From contig CAADYZ010000012.1 in NCBI GenBank assembly GCA_900753405.1, positions 1-64,000 on the forward strand: a stretch of 64,000 bases of DNA, written 5' to 3'. A program made the translations under genes and the position numbers. The notes under the pieces are model-generated. The model had not been told where the DNA came from and made no database searches. It was given only the letters and a program-made list of their open reading frames with translations. The DNA comes from Campylobacteraceae bacterium (GTDB lineage: Bacteria; Campylobacterota; Campylobacteria; Campylobacterales; Campylobacteraceae). This document shows, piece after piece, positions 25,624 to 34,861 of this stretch. Numbering within the stretch: the stretch's first letter is position 1; each line of letters starts with the position of its first letter.

Positions 25624-26294
25624 TGAAAATTGTTTTAGCGACTAACAACGCGGGCAAAATCCGCGAGATCAAAGAGTTTTTGGGCGGTTTTGAGGTTGTG
25701 AGCTTTGCAGAAATTTTGCCTAAAATCGAGCCTGAGGAGAGCGGCGAGAGCTTTGCACAAAATGCGCTAATCAAAGCGCGTGCGGCGCACGAGGCACTTG
25801 CTTTGGTTGAGCGTGGAGAGTTTGTTGTGCTCTCTGACGACAGCGGCATTAGCGTTGAAGCACTTGACTTTGCGCCGGGGATCTACTCGGCGAGGTTTGG
25901 CGGTGTTGGGGCAAGTGACGAACAAAACCGCGTTAAGCTGATCGCTGAGTTAAACGCGCGTGGCGTGGAGCAAAGCAGCGCCTTTTACACCGCCGCCATC
26001 GCGCTTGTAGGCTGTTTTGGCGGCGAGGCGGTTTTGGGCGGGGGCGAAGCGAAGCCTTGCCGCAGGGTTTGTGAGGGGGTGACGCACGGATTTATGCACG
26101 GACGCGTCATCAACTCGCAACGAGGCACAAACGGCTTTGGCTACGACCCGCTGTTTGTGCCAAATGGTTTTAGCAAAACTCTTGGCGAGCTTGACGCGGC
26201 ACAAAAAGAGAGTTTAAGCCACCGCACGCAGGCATTAAGGCTTGCTAAAATCCTACTAAATTCGTGGATTAAATCTTTTGCTACAAACCGCTAA
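25623..26294 (+). CDS. rdgB: dITP/XTP pyrophosphatase (RdgB/HAM1)
   Basis: 223 residues. KIVLATNNAGKIREIKEFL is the family start, followed by ESGESFAQNALIKARAA, the catalytic VLSDDSGISVEALDFAPGIYSARF, NGFGYDPLFVPNG and SHRTQALR. It removes deaminated purine nucleotides from the pool. A Gly/Ala-rich segment around residues 125-150 (FGGEAVLGGGEAKPCRR) is longer than in the E. coli enzyme (197 residues). Coupled to the MFS gene upstream. Confidence 0.95.
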   Translation: MKIVLATNNAGKIREIKEFLGGFEVVSFAEILPKIEPEESGESFAQNALIKARAAHEALALVERGEFVVLSDDSGISVEALDFAPGIYSARFGGVGASDEQNRVKLIAELNARGVEQSSAFYTAAIALVGCFGGEAVLGGGEAKPCRRVCEGVTHGFMHGRVINSQRGTNGFGYDPLFVPNGFSKTLGELDAAQKESLSHRTQALRLAKILLNSWIKSFATNR

Positions 26295-26323
26295 CCGCAC
26301 TTTTTTCTCCGCTTTTTGAGAGT

Positions 26324-26349
26324 TGTCGAAACCAAATTTGGTTTCGACA
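26324..26349. repeat. Perfect 26-bp palindromic repeat copy
   Basis: TGTCGAAACCAAA followed directly by TTTGGTTTCGACA is a fully self-complementary member of the YCRAATTYGR family. It lies between rdgB and the rhomboid gene, with a second copy (TCAAATTTGA) about 120 bases further on. It could also terminate rdgB transcription. Confidence 0.85.
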
Positions 26350-26552
26350 TTTTGCGTAAAATGGTAATTTTAGAGACTAGATTAGTCCGCAGGGTTACTA
26401 AAAAATTGCTAAGATTGCGTGTAATACGCATTTTGCTAAAATTGCTAAATTCAAATTTGATTTTGACAATTTGCTTTAAGGGAGCGGCGTTTTTTCTTGG
26501 GTTTAGCCAAACTCAACGCTTGCTTTTAAGCAGAAGGCAACGATTTTGTTGG

Positions 26553-26558
26553 TATAAT
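26553..26558 (+). promoter_or_regulatory. -10 box of the rhomboid gene
   Basis: TATAAT, 20 bases before the ATG at 26579, predicting a very short leader. Confidence 0.55.
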
Positions 26559-26578
26559 CCTTTACAAAAAGGTTAGGT

Positions 26579-27097
26579 ATGCAAAAAGGTTTTATCCCTG
26601 CGGTCATCGGGCTGTGCGCGCTGGTTTATTGTGCTGAGTTGTTCGGCTTTGTTGGGCGAGAATTTGTCGTGAAATATGGCTTGAACAGCTACTTTTTTCA
26701 CGGCTTTTACTGGCAGATCGCAACGATGATGTTTCTTCACGGCGGTTTTCTACATTTGGCGATGAATATGCTTATTTTGTGGCAGTTTGGGGCGAGTTTG
26801 GAGTGGCGAATGGGGGCGGCGAGGTTTGCCGTGTTGTATCTTGCAGGCGGCGTGTTAGCAAACCTCGCGGCGTTGCCGTTTTTAAGCGGAGCGAACTTCA
26901 TCGGCGCAAGCGGGGCGGTTTGTGCGGTGCTTGGTTTTGTGGCGTTTTTTGACAGATTTAACCGCAAAGGGCTTGTTTTGTGGGTGGTTTTGATCAGTTT
27001 TTTACCGCTTTTGGTCGGCTTGAATGTCGCGTGGCAGGTGCATTTATGTGGTTTTGCGGTTGGCTTTTTGGCGGCAAAGTCGCGCGTTTTATTGTAA
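26579..27097 (+). CDS. Rhomboid family intramembrane serine protease
   Basis: 172 residues with six predicted membrane helices. Conserved features are MFLHGGFLHLAMNMLILW (helix 2), the catalytic GASGAVCA with nucleophile Ser in helix 4, and the catalytic His in AWQVHLCGFAVGF (helix 6). It cleaves membrane-spanning substrates within the bilayer; substrates are unknown. The hydrogenase protease gene starts 9 bases after its stop, so they are co-transcribed. Confidence 0.92.
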   Translation: MQKGFIPAVIGLCALVYCAELFGFVGREFVVKYGLNSYFFHGFYWQIATMMFLHGGFLHLAMNMLILWQFGASLEWRMGAARFAVLYLAGGVLANLAALPFLSGANFIGASGAVCAVLGFVAFFDRFNRKGLVLWVVLISFLPLLVGLNVAWQVHLCGFAVGFLAAKSRVLL

Positions 27098-27106
27098 GGA
27101 CGAAGC

Positions 27107-27817
27107 GTGAGAATTTTGGTTTTAGGCATTGGAAATGTGATGTTTGGGGACGAGGGTTTTGGCGTGCATTTTGTGCGGTGGGCGAAGGAGTGTTTTTCGT
27201 GGGAGTTTGAAAAAACCGCCGCCGCTTCAAGCCAAAGTAAGCAAAATTCTCCCCTGCAAAAAGAGGTGAAAAACGAAGAGGCAAACTGCCCGCGTAAGCC
27301 ATATAACACGGCAAAAATCGAATTTGCTAAAACCGAATTTGAAAACGAAGTCGCCGCACAAAAGAGCGAGATCTGCTTCATTGACGGCGGGACGCTAGCG
27401 ACTGCGTTAAGCGGATTGATCGCCGAGTTTGACGAGGTTGTGGTGGTCGATTGCATTGACGCGGACGAAGCAAAGAGCGGGGATCTGTTTTTCTTTCCGT
27501 TTAGTGCGATGCCGCCGCAGATCAATTGGAGCGGTTCGGCGCACGAGCTTGAAATGCTCCACACGCTGGCGATGCTAGATTTGGCGGGCGACCTGCCGCA
27601 AACGCACATTCTAGCCGTTGTGCCAAACAGGGTTGAGCCGATGACTTTTGAGTTAAGCAAAGAGGTGCAAGAGTGCGCGCAAAGTGCATATAACACGCTA
27701 AAAACGCATTTAAGCAAACTTGGCGTGAAGTCGCATTTGGTGAGAAATCTTACTCTGCAAGATGTGGCAAATTCTTGGAAAAATCCGCTTTTTTGCGCGC
27801 AAAATGAGGTGAAGTAG
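27107..27817 (+). CDS. Nickel-hydrogenase maturation endopeptidase (HyaD/HydD type) with a repeat-bearing insertion
   Basis: 236 residues, longer than the usual 160-195. The start is GTG with AAGGA upstream. Motifs are LVLGIGNVMFGDEGFG (nickel-ligand acidic residue), VVVDCIDADEAKSGD and SAHELEMLHTLAMLDL with the second nickel ligand His. Residues of about 34-85 are a polar insertion (ASSQSKQNSP...KTEFENEVAAQK) containing both dispersed repeat types. It would trim the C-terminus of the NiFe-hydrogenase large subunit. No hydrogenase structural genes are in the window. Confidence 0.88.
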   Translation: MRILVLGIGNVMFGDEGFGVHFVRWAKECFSWEFEKTAAASSQSKQNSPLQKEVKNEEANCPRKPYNTAKIEFAKTEFENEVAAQKSEICFIDGGTLATALSGLIAEFDEVVVVDCIDADEAKSGDLFFFPFSAMPPQINWSGSAHELEMLHTLAMLDLAGDLPQTHILAVVPNRVEPMTFELSKEVQECAQSAYNTLKTHLSKLGVKSHLVRNLTLQDVANSWKNPLFCAQNEVK

Positions 27818-27846
27818 ATGTCAAAACCGAATTTGAAAGGGCGAGG

Positions 27847-29547
27847 ATGATCGCGCAGCACAGCATTGACGCGCTAAAAGCCCAACTCGACATTGTCGAT
27901 GTCATCAGCCATTATGTCGAAGTAAAGCGAAACGGCGGAAGTTTTGCCTGCGTCTGCCCCTTTCACGATGATAAAAATCCTTCGATGAGCATCAGCCAAA
28001 ACAAGGGCTTTTACCACTGCTTTGGCTGCGGGGCGAGCGGGGACGCGTTTAGGTTTGTGATGGATTATGAGCGGCTAAACTACGCACAGGCGGTGGAAAA
28101 AGTTGCCTCGTTGTGCCACTTTGCGTTGGTTTATACACAAGAAAAGAGGCAGCTTGACGAGAAAAAAATGCTTGAAAATCTCGGCGTTTTTTACAAAGAG
28201 TCTCTTGGCAAACAAAAGGACGCACTTGACTACCTTGCGTCAAGAAGGCTGCCAAAAAGCGTGGTCGAGAAGTTTGAAATTGGCTATGCGGGTAGCTCAA
28301 AAGAGACGCTAGACTTTCTTAAAAACAACGGCTTTGACCTAAAAGAGGCGGTGACGCTTGGCGTGGTGAAAGGCTCAAAAGAGGAGCTTTACGCAAGTTT
28401 TATCAACCGCGTGACATTCGCCATCCGTGACGCAAACAGCAAGCTAGTCGGCTTTGGCGGACGGACGATTAGCAACCACCCAGCAAAATATGTCAATTCG
28501 CCCGAGTCGGTCATCTTCAACAAGTCAAAACTGCTTTACGCTTACGACAAGGCAAAAAAAAGCATCGCTCAAAAAGGAGAAGTTGTCGTCTGCGAAGGTT
28601 ATATGGACTGCATCAGCCTGCATTTAGCGGGCGTGACAAACGCCGTGGCAGTGCTTGGCACGGCTCTTACGCCGCAACATCTGCCGCTTTTAAAGCGCGA
28701 AGGGCTAAAAGTTGTGCTTTGTTTTGACGCGGACGCGGCGGGTTTGGAGGCGAGTTTTCGCAGCGCAAAACTGCTTTTTTCAAACGGCATTGACGGCTTT
28801 GTGACGCAGGTTAGCTCGGGAAAAGACCCGGCGGATATGGTTTTTGAGGGCAAAGAGGCGGAGTTGAAGCTTTTGCTCGGCGGCGGCGTGGAGTTTGGCG
28901 AGTTTATCTTGCGTGAGATCGTCCGAAGACAAGCGCCAAAAACGCCGCTTGAAGTTGAGGCGACTTTGCGTAAAGCTCAGGCGTTTTTTGCTCAAACGCA
29001 GATCGAAAACAAAGGTGCGATCGCGAAGATGTATGAGAAAATTCTAGCCTCGCAGCTTGGGTTGGAGGCTGCGAGCGTGGAGCTTTTAAGCAGCGGCGCA
29101 AACGAGGCAAAACCAGCTGCGAAAACAAGGCGCGCGCAGGCTTACGAGCCGCTTGTGATGAGTGACAAAGCTGAGGCGTTTGTGTTGAAAAATATGCTCG
29201 AAAACCGCGAATTTCTAGGTTTCGTAAAGCGCGATGGCGGCGAGGGAATTTTCAAAAACCAGCGGCTCTACCGCGCCATTTGCGGCTCGCAAAGTGCCAA
29301 CAACCCAGCCATCCACGAACTCGAACTCTACATCCAAAACAACAACTTCACGCCGTGTGCGACCTTGCAAGCCTTCGAGGCGGAGTATTTAGGGTTAAAA
29401 ATCCGCTATTTTAGCTCGTATTTAAAGGAGATTGCCCGTTTGGATGGAGTTGGGATCGAAGAGAAGATCGCAGCAAAAAAGAGTGTGGAAAATGAGATCC
29501 TCAGGCTCAAAAACAGGTTGAATGAAATTCGCGCAAAGCTCATATAA
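27847..29547 (+). CDS. dnaG: DNA primase
   Basis: 566 residues. The N-terminal zinc-binding domain is CVCPFHDDKNPS...YHCFGCG (residues of about 36-60). The TOPRIM catalytic core includes VVVCEGYMDCISLHLAG and VLCFDADAAG near residues 250-300. The C-terminal helicase-binding domain is divergent, as expected for Campylobacterota. It makes RNA primers for the replication fork. The stop codon TAA lies inside a copy of the second dispersed repeat (29535-29551). Confidence 0.96.
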   Translation: MIAQHSIDALKAQLDIVDVISHYVEVKRNGGSFACVCPFHDDKNPSMSISQNKGFYHCFGCGASGDAFRFVMDYERLNYAQAVEKVASLCHFALVYTQEKRQLDEKKMLENLGVFYKESLGKQKDALDYLASRRLPKSVVEKFEIGYAGSSKETLDFLKNNGFDLKEAVTLGVVKGSKEELYASFINRVTFAIRDANSKLVGFGGRTISNHPAKYVNSPESVIFNKSKLLYAYDKAKKSIAQKGEVVVCEGYMDCISLHLAGVTNAVAVLGTALTPQHLPLLKREGLKVVLCFDADAAGLEASFRSAKLLFSNGIDGFVTQVSSGKDPADMVFEGKEAELKLLLGGGVEFGEFILREIVRRQAPKTPLEVEATLRKAQAFFAQTQIENKGAIAKMYEKILASQLGLEAASVELLSSGANEAKPAAKTRRAQAYEPLVMSDKAEAFVLKNMLENREFLGFVKRDGGEGIFKNQRLYRAICGSQSANNPAIHELELYIQNNNFTPCATLQAFEAEYLGLKIRYFSSYLKEIARLDGVGIEEKIAAKKSVENEILRLKNRLNEIRAKLI

Positions 29548-29696
29548 CACGCAAAAACTGCCATTTTAAAATGTCAAAACCAAATTTGATTTGGTGTTGC
29601 ATTTTTACACAAAACGCCTTCTTAAATTTATTTTTAATAGCCATTTAATGAAAATTTTTATAAATTTCGCACAAAATTTGCCTTTTAGGAGAGAGT

Positions 29697-31040
29697 ATGA
29701 AACACTATGATGTAGCAGTTGTCGGCGGAGGCATTAGCGGCGCGAGTTTGCTTTATGTTTTGGCTGCTTACACGGACATTAAAAGCCTCGTGTTGATCGA
29801 AAAATACGGCACTTTCGCCCCGCTAAATTCGCAAGCGGCGGCAAACTCGCAGACGATTCACTGCGGGGATATCGAAACAAACTACACGCTACAAAAGGCG
29901 ACCAAAGTTAAACGCACGGCGAGGATGGTTGTGAAATATGCCCTTCTAAACGGGTTGCAAGACAAGGTTGTTTTCACGGGGCAGAAGATGGCGATTGGCG
30001 TTGGGGACGGCGAAGTAGAGTTCATCCAAAACCGCTTTGAAGAGTTCAAGTCGCTCTACCCTTACTTGGAGTTTTTCAAAAAAGAGGATTTAGCTAAAAT
30101 CGAACCTAGCATTATCTTTGACGCAAAAGGCAACGAAAGGGCGGAAAATGTTGTTGGAATGGGCGTTAAAGAGGGCGAATACACGACTATTAACTACGGA
30201 GATTTGACAAATGACTTCATCTTGCGCGCAAAAGGGCTAAAAGAGTGCGACACGCTGCTTTTTAGCAAGGTTGAGGAGATCGAGCAAAACAGTAGCGGTT
30301 TTGTGGTGAAAATGGCGGATGGCACGAAGGTTGAGGCGAGTTTTGTTGTGGTGAATGCGGGGGCGCACTCGCTCTTTTTGGCGCACAGAATGGGGCTTGG
30401 CAAGAGGTTTGGCACGCTGCCTGTGGCGGGAAGTTTTTACCTAACGAAAAAGCGGATTTTAAACGGAAAAGTTTATATGGTGCAAAATCCAAAACTCCCA
30501 TTTGCCGCACTTCACGGCGACCCAGACTTGCTTGCAGGCGGGCGGACGCGTTTTGGACCAACGGCGCTTGTGATGCCAAAATTAGAGCGTTTCCACGGCA
30601 CTTTTGCTAGCTTTTTCGAGTTTTGCAAGACGCTAAATTTTGGCTCGGCGGCGACTAAGATCCTGCTTGATCTTCTAAAAGATAGCGACATCCGCAACTA
30701 CATCGCGCGAAATTTCGCCTTTGAAGTGCCGTATCTAAACAAAAAACTCTTCGTAAAAGACGCGCGTAAAATCGTCCCAGCCCTAAGCGAAGACGAGCTT
30801 TACTACGCTGAGGGTTTTGGCGGCGTGCGTCCGCAAGTGCTTGACTTGGAGGAGAAGAAGCTGCTTTTGGGCGAAGCGAGCATCAAAGACAACAAAGGCG
30901 TGATTTTTAATATGACTCCAAGCCCGGGCGCGACTAGCTGTTTGGGGAATGCGGAGCTTGATGCGAGGGAGATTTGCGAGTATTTGGGTGCGAAATTTGA
31001 CGAAGCGAAATTCAACGCAGAACTAACCGATGAGGCGTGA
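29697..31040 (+). CDS. mqo: Malate:quinone oxidoreductase
   Basis: 447 residues. N-terminal FAD motif VAVVGGGISGASLLYVLA, then EKYGTFAPLNSQAAANSQTIHCGDIETNYT characteristic of the epsilonproteobacterial Mqo branch, and the C-terminal GFGGVRPQVLDLEEKKLLLGEA. It oxidises malate to oxaloacetate at the membrane and passes electrons to menaquinone. It is transcribed alone, followed by an 18-bp repeat hairpin. A more general FAD-dependent amino/hydroxy-acid oxidase role is the alternative. Confidence 0.88.
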   Translation: MKHYDVAVVGGGISGASLLYVLAAYTDIKSLVLIEKYGTFAPLNSQAAANSQTIHCGDIETNYTLQKATKVKRTARMVVKYALLNGLQDKVVFTGQKMAIGVGDGEVEFIQNRFEEFKSLYPYLEFFKKEDLAKIEPSIIFDAKGNERAENVVGMGVKEGEYTTINYGDLTNDFILRAKGLKECDTLLFSKVEEIEQNSSGFVVKMADGTKVEASFVVVNAGAHSLFLAHRMGLGKRFGTLPVAGSFYLTKKRILNGKVYMVQNPKLPFAALHGDPDLLAGGRTRFGPTALVMPKLERFHGTFASFFEFCKTLNFGSAATKILLDLLKDSDIRNYIARNFAFEVPYLNKKLFVKDARKIVPALSEDELYYAEGFGGVRPQVLDLEEKKLLLGEASIKDNKGVIFNMTPSPGATSCLGNAELDAREICEYLGAKFDEAKFNAELTDEA

Positions 31041-31052
31041 TTAGCACAAATT

Positions 31053-31100
31053 GCAAAAACCGAATTTGAATGCGTTTTTGGTTTCAAATTTGGTTTTTGC
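31053..31100 (+). terminator. 18-bp hairpin from inverted repeat copies after mqo
   Basis: GCAAAAACCGAATTTGAA (31053-31070) pairs with TTCAAATTTGGTTTTTGC (31083-31100), with one G-U pair and a 12-base loop. A third copy (CCGAATTTGA) follows directly. The remaining roughly 220 bases up to the -10 of pit are A/T-rich with no gene. Confidence 0.6.
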
Positions 31101-31320
31101 AAAAACCGAATTTGAAATTTTTCTTACTATTTTTGTTTAAAATCAGATTTTTAGTTTAATTAACATTTACTTTTTAGCTTTTTATTTACTTTCACGAAAT
31201 GGCTGCAAATGGCGATTTGACCGCGAAATTTTCTTAGCTTAAATTGAAAGTTTGCTGAATTTTGCTGAAAAATGGCGTTTTTTGCTAAATTTGGTTAATT
31301 TAAAATTTACTTTTACTCTT

Positions 31321-31326
31321 TACAAT
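31321..31326 (+). promoter_or_regulatory. -10 box of the phosphate transporter gene
   Basis: TACAAT, 28 bases before the ATG; AAAGGA lies in between. No Pho-box-like direct repeats are obvious upstream. Confidence 0.45.
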
Positions 31327-31353
31327 CCGCCAAAATTTTATTAAAGGATGTAA

Positions 31354-32892
31354 ATGACAAAAGATAACATATTTGCGTTATCAGTCTTCATTGCGATTTG
31401 CGTGGCGTTTGTTGCATGGGGCTACTCTTATGTGGCTAGTGAGAATTTTTTGATATTTTTAGTTGTTGCGGTGTTTGGCATTTTTATGGCGTTTAACATC
31501 GGCGGGAATGATGTCGCTAACGCCTTTGGCACAAGCGTTGGCTCGCGCGTTTTGACGCTTAAACAAGCGCTCATCATCGCTGCGATTTTCGAACTTAGCG
31601 GAGCGGTTTTTGCAGGCGGCGAGGTCACAAGCACGATTCGCAGCGGGATCATCGACTTTCCAACGGGCAGCGTCTCGCCGATGCAGTTAGTTGCGGTGAT
31701 GATCAGCGCGCTCATCGCCGCTGGCTGCTGGCTGTTTGTGGCGACAAAAAAGGGGCTTCCTGTCTCAACCACTCACGCCATCGTAGGCGGCATCGTAGGC
31801 GGCGGCATTACTATGGGTTACTTCACGCTCGGCGGCGGCTCGCAAGAGGCATTTGGGATGGTGAAATGGGGCAAAATCGGCGACATCGCGCTTAGCTGGG
31901 TCGTCTCGCCTCTCTCAGGCGGCGTCATCGCCTACTTCATTTACGGATATGTGAAAAAATTCATCGTCACGCCAAGTTTGGAGCTTGGCGCGCAACTTGA
32001 ACAAATGCGCGCCGCAAGGAAGGCTTACAAAGCAAAGATGATCGAAGAGATCACCTCAAAACCGCAAGAAGAGCAGCTTGCCGAGCTTAAAGCGATCGTG
32101 CTAAGTTACGAAGACAGCCGCTCTAACCACTTTAAAGACACGCTTAAAGAGATGAAAGAAGAGGAGAAGCGCTTAGAGCCGTTGCAGCATATGAAAAAGC
32201 ACATTCCGATCATCGCCTTAATCTCAGCGATCATCATCACTTCAAGCCTGCTCATCAAAGGGCTAAAAAACCTCCATTTGGGCTTTTCGACTTTCACAAC
32301 TCTTTGGCTGCTTTTTGCCATCGGCGTGGTTGCGTATGTGGTGAGTTTGGCGGTGTTAAACATTATGAAAAAGTCCGTCCCACAAAAGCAAATCAACCGC
32401 ATTTTTGGCTGGTTTCAAATTTTCACCGCGTCAAGCTTTGCCTTTTCGCACGGCGCAAACGACATTGCCAATGCCGTTGGACCTTTTGCGGCGGTGCTGG
32501 ATGTTTTAAAAACGGGCGAACTTCACGCAAACTCGCCGATCCCGACATTTGCGATGGTTGTTTTTGGCGTGGCGTTAGTCGCTGGGCTCTGGTTTTTGGG
32601 AAAAGAGGTCATTGGCACGGTCGCGCACAAACTTGCCAACATCCACCCAACAACTGGTTTTAGCGCCGAACTTGCCGCAAGCTCAGTTATTTTGGCTGCG
32701 ACAATGCTAGGACTTCCGATCAGCTCAACGCATGTGCTAATCGGCGCAGTTTTAGGGATCGGGCTTTATAACAAAGACGCCAATTGGGCGATGTTAAAGC
32801 CGATCGCACTTGCGTGGGTCATCACCCTTCCAGTGGCGATTTTAGGCTCGTCAGTTGCCTACATCGCAATCTCAAAAGCTATGGGGCTTTAA
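31354..32892 (+). CDS. pitA: Low-affinity inorganic phosphate transporter (Pit)
   Basis: 512 residues. Both PD001131-type repeats are seen: FNIGGNDVANAFGTSVGS in the N-terminal half and FSHGANDIANAVGPFAAVL in the C-terminal half, with PVSTTHAIVGGIVGGG and PISSTHVLIGAVLG as their partners. A charged cytoplasmic loop (residues of about 205-280) separates the halves. It performs cation-coupled phosphate uptake. The gene stands alone, followed by a double repeat copy (near 32914). Confidence 0.95.
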   Translation: MTKDNIFALSVFIAICVAFVAWGYSYVASENFLIFLVVAVFGIFMAFNIGGNDVANAFGTSVGSRVLTLKQALIIAAIFELSGAVFAGGEVTSTIRSGIIDFPTGSVSPMQLVAVMISALIAAGCWLFVATKKGLPVSTTHAIVGGIVGGGITMGYFTLGGGSQEAFGMVKWGKIGDIALSWVVSPLSGGVIAYFIYGYVKKFIVTPSLELGAQLEQMRAARKAYKAKMIEEITSKPQEEQLAELKAIVLSYEDSRSNHFKDTLKEMKEEEKRLEPLQHMKKHIPIIALISAIIITSSLLIKGLKNLHLGFSTFTTLWLLFAIGVVAYVVSLAVLNIMKKSVPQKQINRIFGWFQIFTASSFAFSHGANDIANAVGPFAAVLDVLKTGELHANSPIPTFAMVVFGVALVAGLWFLGKEVIGTVAHKLANIHPTTGFSAELAASSVILAATMLGLPISSTHVLIGAVLGIGLYNKDANWAMLKPIALAWVITLPVAILGSSVAYIAISKAMGL

Positions 32893-33058
32893 GTTTTTTT
32901 GACTTTTTGGGCGGTCAAATTCGAATTTGACACGCCCACGCCAGCATTTTACCCTCTCATCCTCTTTGGGCGTGAAAAACTACACAAAATTTTTGTAAAA
33001 ACCGAATTTGAATTACAAAATTTCGCAAACTTTACTTTAAATTTAAAATAAATTTGGT

Positions 33059-33064
33059 TATAAT
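33059..33064 (+). promoter_or_regulatory. -10 box of petABC
   Basis: TATAAT in TTATAATCGCC, 36 bases upstream of petA. Confidence 0.55.
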
Positions 33065-33100
33065 CGCCGATTTAATTACAATTTAACACAAAGGAAAAGT

Positions 33101-33604
33101 ATGTCTGTAAAGCAAGATAGACGCGATTTTATCGGCTTGGCTTTTGGCGGCGTTGCTGCTGTGGGCGGGGCTTTCGCGCTTGTTGGGATGAAGAAGACTT
33201 GGGACCCGCTGCCAAGTGTTCGCGCGGCTGGTTTTACAACGGTGGATCTCTCTGTGATGCAAGAAGGCGAGCTTCGTCAAGTCCAGTGGAGAAAAAAACC
33301 GATCTTCATCATCAAAAAAAGCGCTGAAATGCCTAGTGATGACAAACGCGAGTTCGAGATTAATGGTTCGAGATATGTCGTGATGATCGGACTTTGCACT
33401 CACCTTGGCTGTATCCCTATGTGGCGCGGCGGAGAGCAAAAGTTTGTTTGTGCTTGCCACGGCGGCGAGTTTGACTCAAACGGGATCAACACCTACGGAC
33501 CGCCACCAAAACCACTTGTCATCCCGCCATTTAGAATTGACGGCACTAGGCTTGTTTTGGGCGAAGAGGGCGAGGAATACAAAAAACTCGCACAGCTTGC
33601 ATAA
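33101..33604 (+). CDS. petA: Rieske iron-sulfur subunit of the bc1 complex
   Basis: 167 residues. A twin-arginine-type N-terminus (QDRRDFIG) leads to one membrane anchor. The soluble domain holds the two cluster boxes CTHLGC and CACHGGEFD, which bind the [2Fe-2S] cluster through two Cys and two His. It accepts electrons from quinol and passes them to cytochrome c1. First gene of petABC, 9 bases before petB. Confidence 0.97.
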   Translation: MSVKQDRRDFIGLAFGGVAAVGGAFALVGMKKTWDPLPSVRAAGFTTVDLSVMQEGELRQVQWRKKPIFIIKKSAEMPSDDKREFEINGSRYVVMIGLCTHLGCIPMWRGGEQKFVCACHGGEFDSNGINTYGPPPKPLVIPPFRIDGTRLVLGEEGEEYKKLAQLA

Positions 33605-33613
33605 GGAGATTAA

Positions 33614-34861
33614 ATGAGTCATATCACCAAAGCAAAGGGCGTTGGCGACTGGTTTGAGCAACGCTTGGCGGTTAGTAAAGTTTGGAAGGTTTTGGCAGGG
33701 GAGTATTGGATTCCTAAAAACATCAACTTCTTGTGGGCGATGGGTGTGATTTTGCTTACGCTTTTTACAATTTTATTCATCACAGGGCTTCTTCTTTTGA
33801 TGTATTACAAGCCAGATGCGAACCTCGCGTTTGATAGCGTGAATAACACGATTATGCGCGAAGTTGAATATGGCTGGTTGTGGCGACATATGCACGCAGT
33901 TTGCGCTAGTGTTGTCTTTTTAATCCTTTACATTCACGCTTTTGTCGGCATTTACTACGGCTCTTACAAAAAGGGGCGCGAGATGATTTGGATTAGCGGA
34001 ATGCTACTTTTTGTCATCTTCTCGGCTGAGGCGTTTAGTGGTTATATGCTTCCTTGGGGGCAGATGAGCTACTGGGCGGCACAGGTTATTACGCAACTTT
34101 TTGGCGCAATTCCGCTCATTGGACCTGCGCTTGTTGAGTGGATTCGTGGTGACTACGCGGTTAGCGACCCGACTTTGACGAGGTTTTTTATGTTGCATGT
34201 TTGCCTCTTGCCGGTTGTGATTTTAGGCGTCATTGCCGTGCATTTTTACACGCTTCGCATCCCACATGTAAATAACCTCGAAGGCGAGGAGTTTGACTTT
34301 GAAGTCGAGGCAGCAAAATATCTCGGCGGAGACAAGAAAAACAGCAAAGTCATCCCGTTTTGGCCAGCGTTTTTAAGCAAAGATTTTATGTATGTGACGA
34401 TCTTTTTAGCAGTTGTCGTCTTGCTTGCTTGCTACAACTTTGCATTTGCTATGGACCCGATCAACTTCGACCCAGCGGACGCGAGCAAAACGCCAACACA
34501 CATCTACCCTGAGTGGTATTTCTTGTGGCAATATGAAATTCTTCGCGGCTTTTTCTTTGATGTCGGACCGATCTCAGCTGCTAGCATCGGACAGCTTGCC
34601 TTTGCGTTTGCAGGCATCAGCTTGTTCTTCATCCCATTCCTAGACCGCAGCGGCGTAGTCGCTCCTGCACACAAAAGAGGGAGCTTTTTGGTTTGGTTTT
34701 GGGTGCTGATCGTGGATTTGATCATTCTGACGATTGTCGGTAAATTGCCTATGACGCCGCTTACGCAGTGGATCGGCTTTTTCACTTCGGTGATCTACAT
34801 CGCGCTAATTTTAGTCGTTTTACCGATCATCACAATTAAAGAGAGAAAGGCAGCACTATGA
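33614..34861 (+). CDS. petB: Cytochrome b of the bc1 complex
   Basis: 415 residues, a full-length cytochrome b with the b6-like four-helix core and C-terminal helices. The heme-ligand His pairs lie in WLWRHMHAVCASV/YIHAFVG and FMLHVCLLPVVILGVIAVHFY. The quinol-oxidation motif appears as PEWYF (IYPEWYFLWQYEIL). It carries the Qo and Qi sites. Its stop overlaps the petC start (ATGA). Confidence 0.97.
   Translation: MSHITKAKGVGDWFEQRLAVSKVWKVLAGEYWIPKNINFLWAMGVILLTLFTILFITGLLLLMYYKPDANLAFDSVNNTIMREVEYGWLWRHMHAVCASVVFLILYIHAFVGIYYGSYKKGREMIWISGMLLFVIFSAEAFSGYMLPWGQMSYWAAQVITQLFGAIPLIGPALVEWIRGDYAVSDPTLTRFFMLHVCLLPVVILGVIAVHFYTLRIPHVNNLEGEEFDFEVEAAKYLGGDKKNSKVIPFWPAFLSKDFMYVTIFLAVVVLLACYNFAFAMDPINFDPADASKTPTHIYPEWYFLWQYEILRGFFFDVGPISAASIGQLAFAFAGISLFFIPFLDRSGVVAPAHKRGSFLVWFWVLIVDLIILTIVGKLPMTPLTQWIGFFTSVIYIALILVVLPIITIKERKAAL

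Noticed and set aside
26324..26349. Palindrome as a conventional regulator operator
   Set aside because: The same palindrome occurs about once per kb, in genes as well as gaps, which does not fit a specific repressor site.
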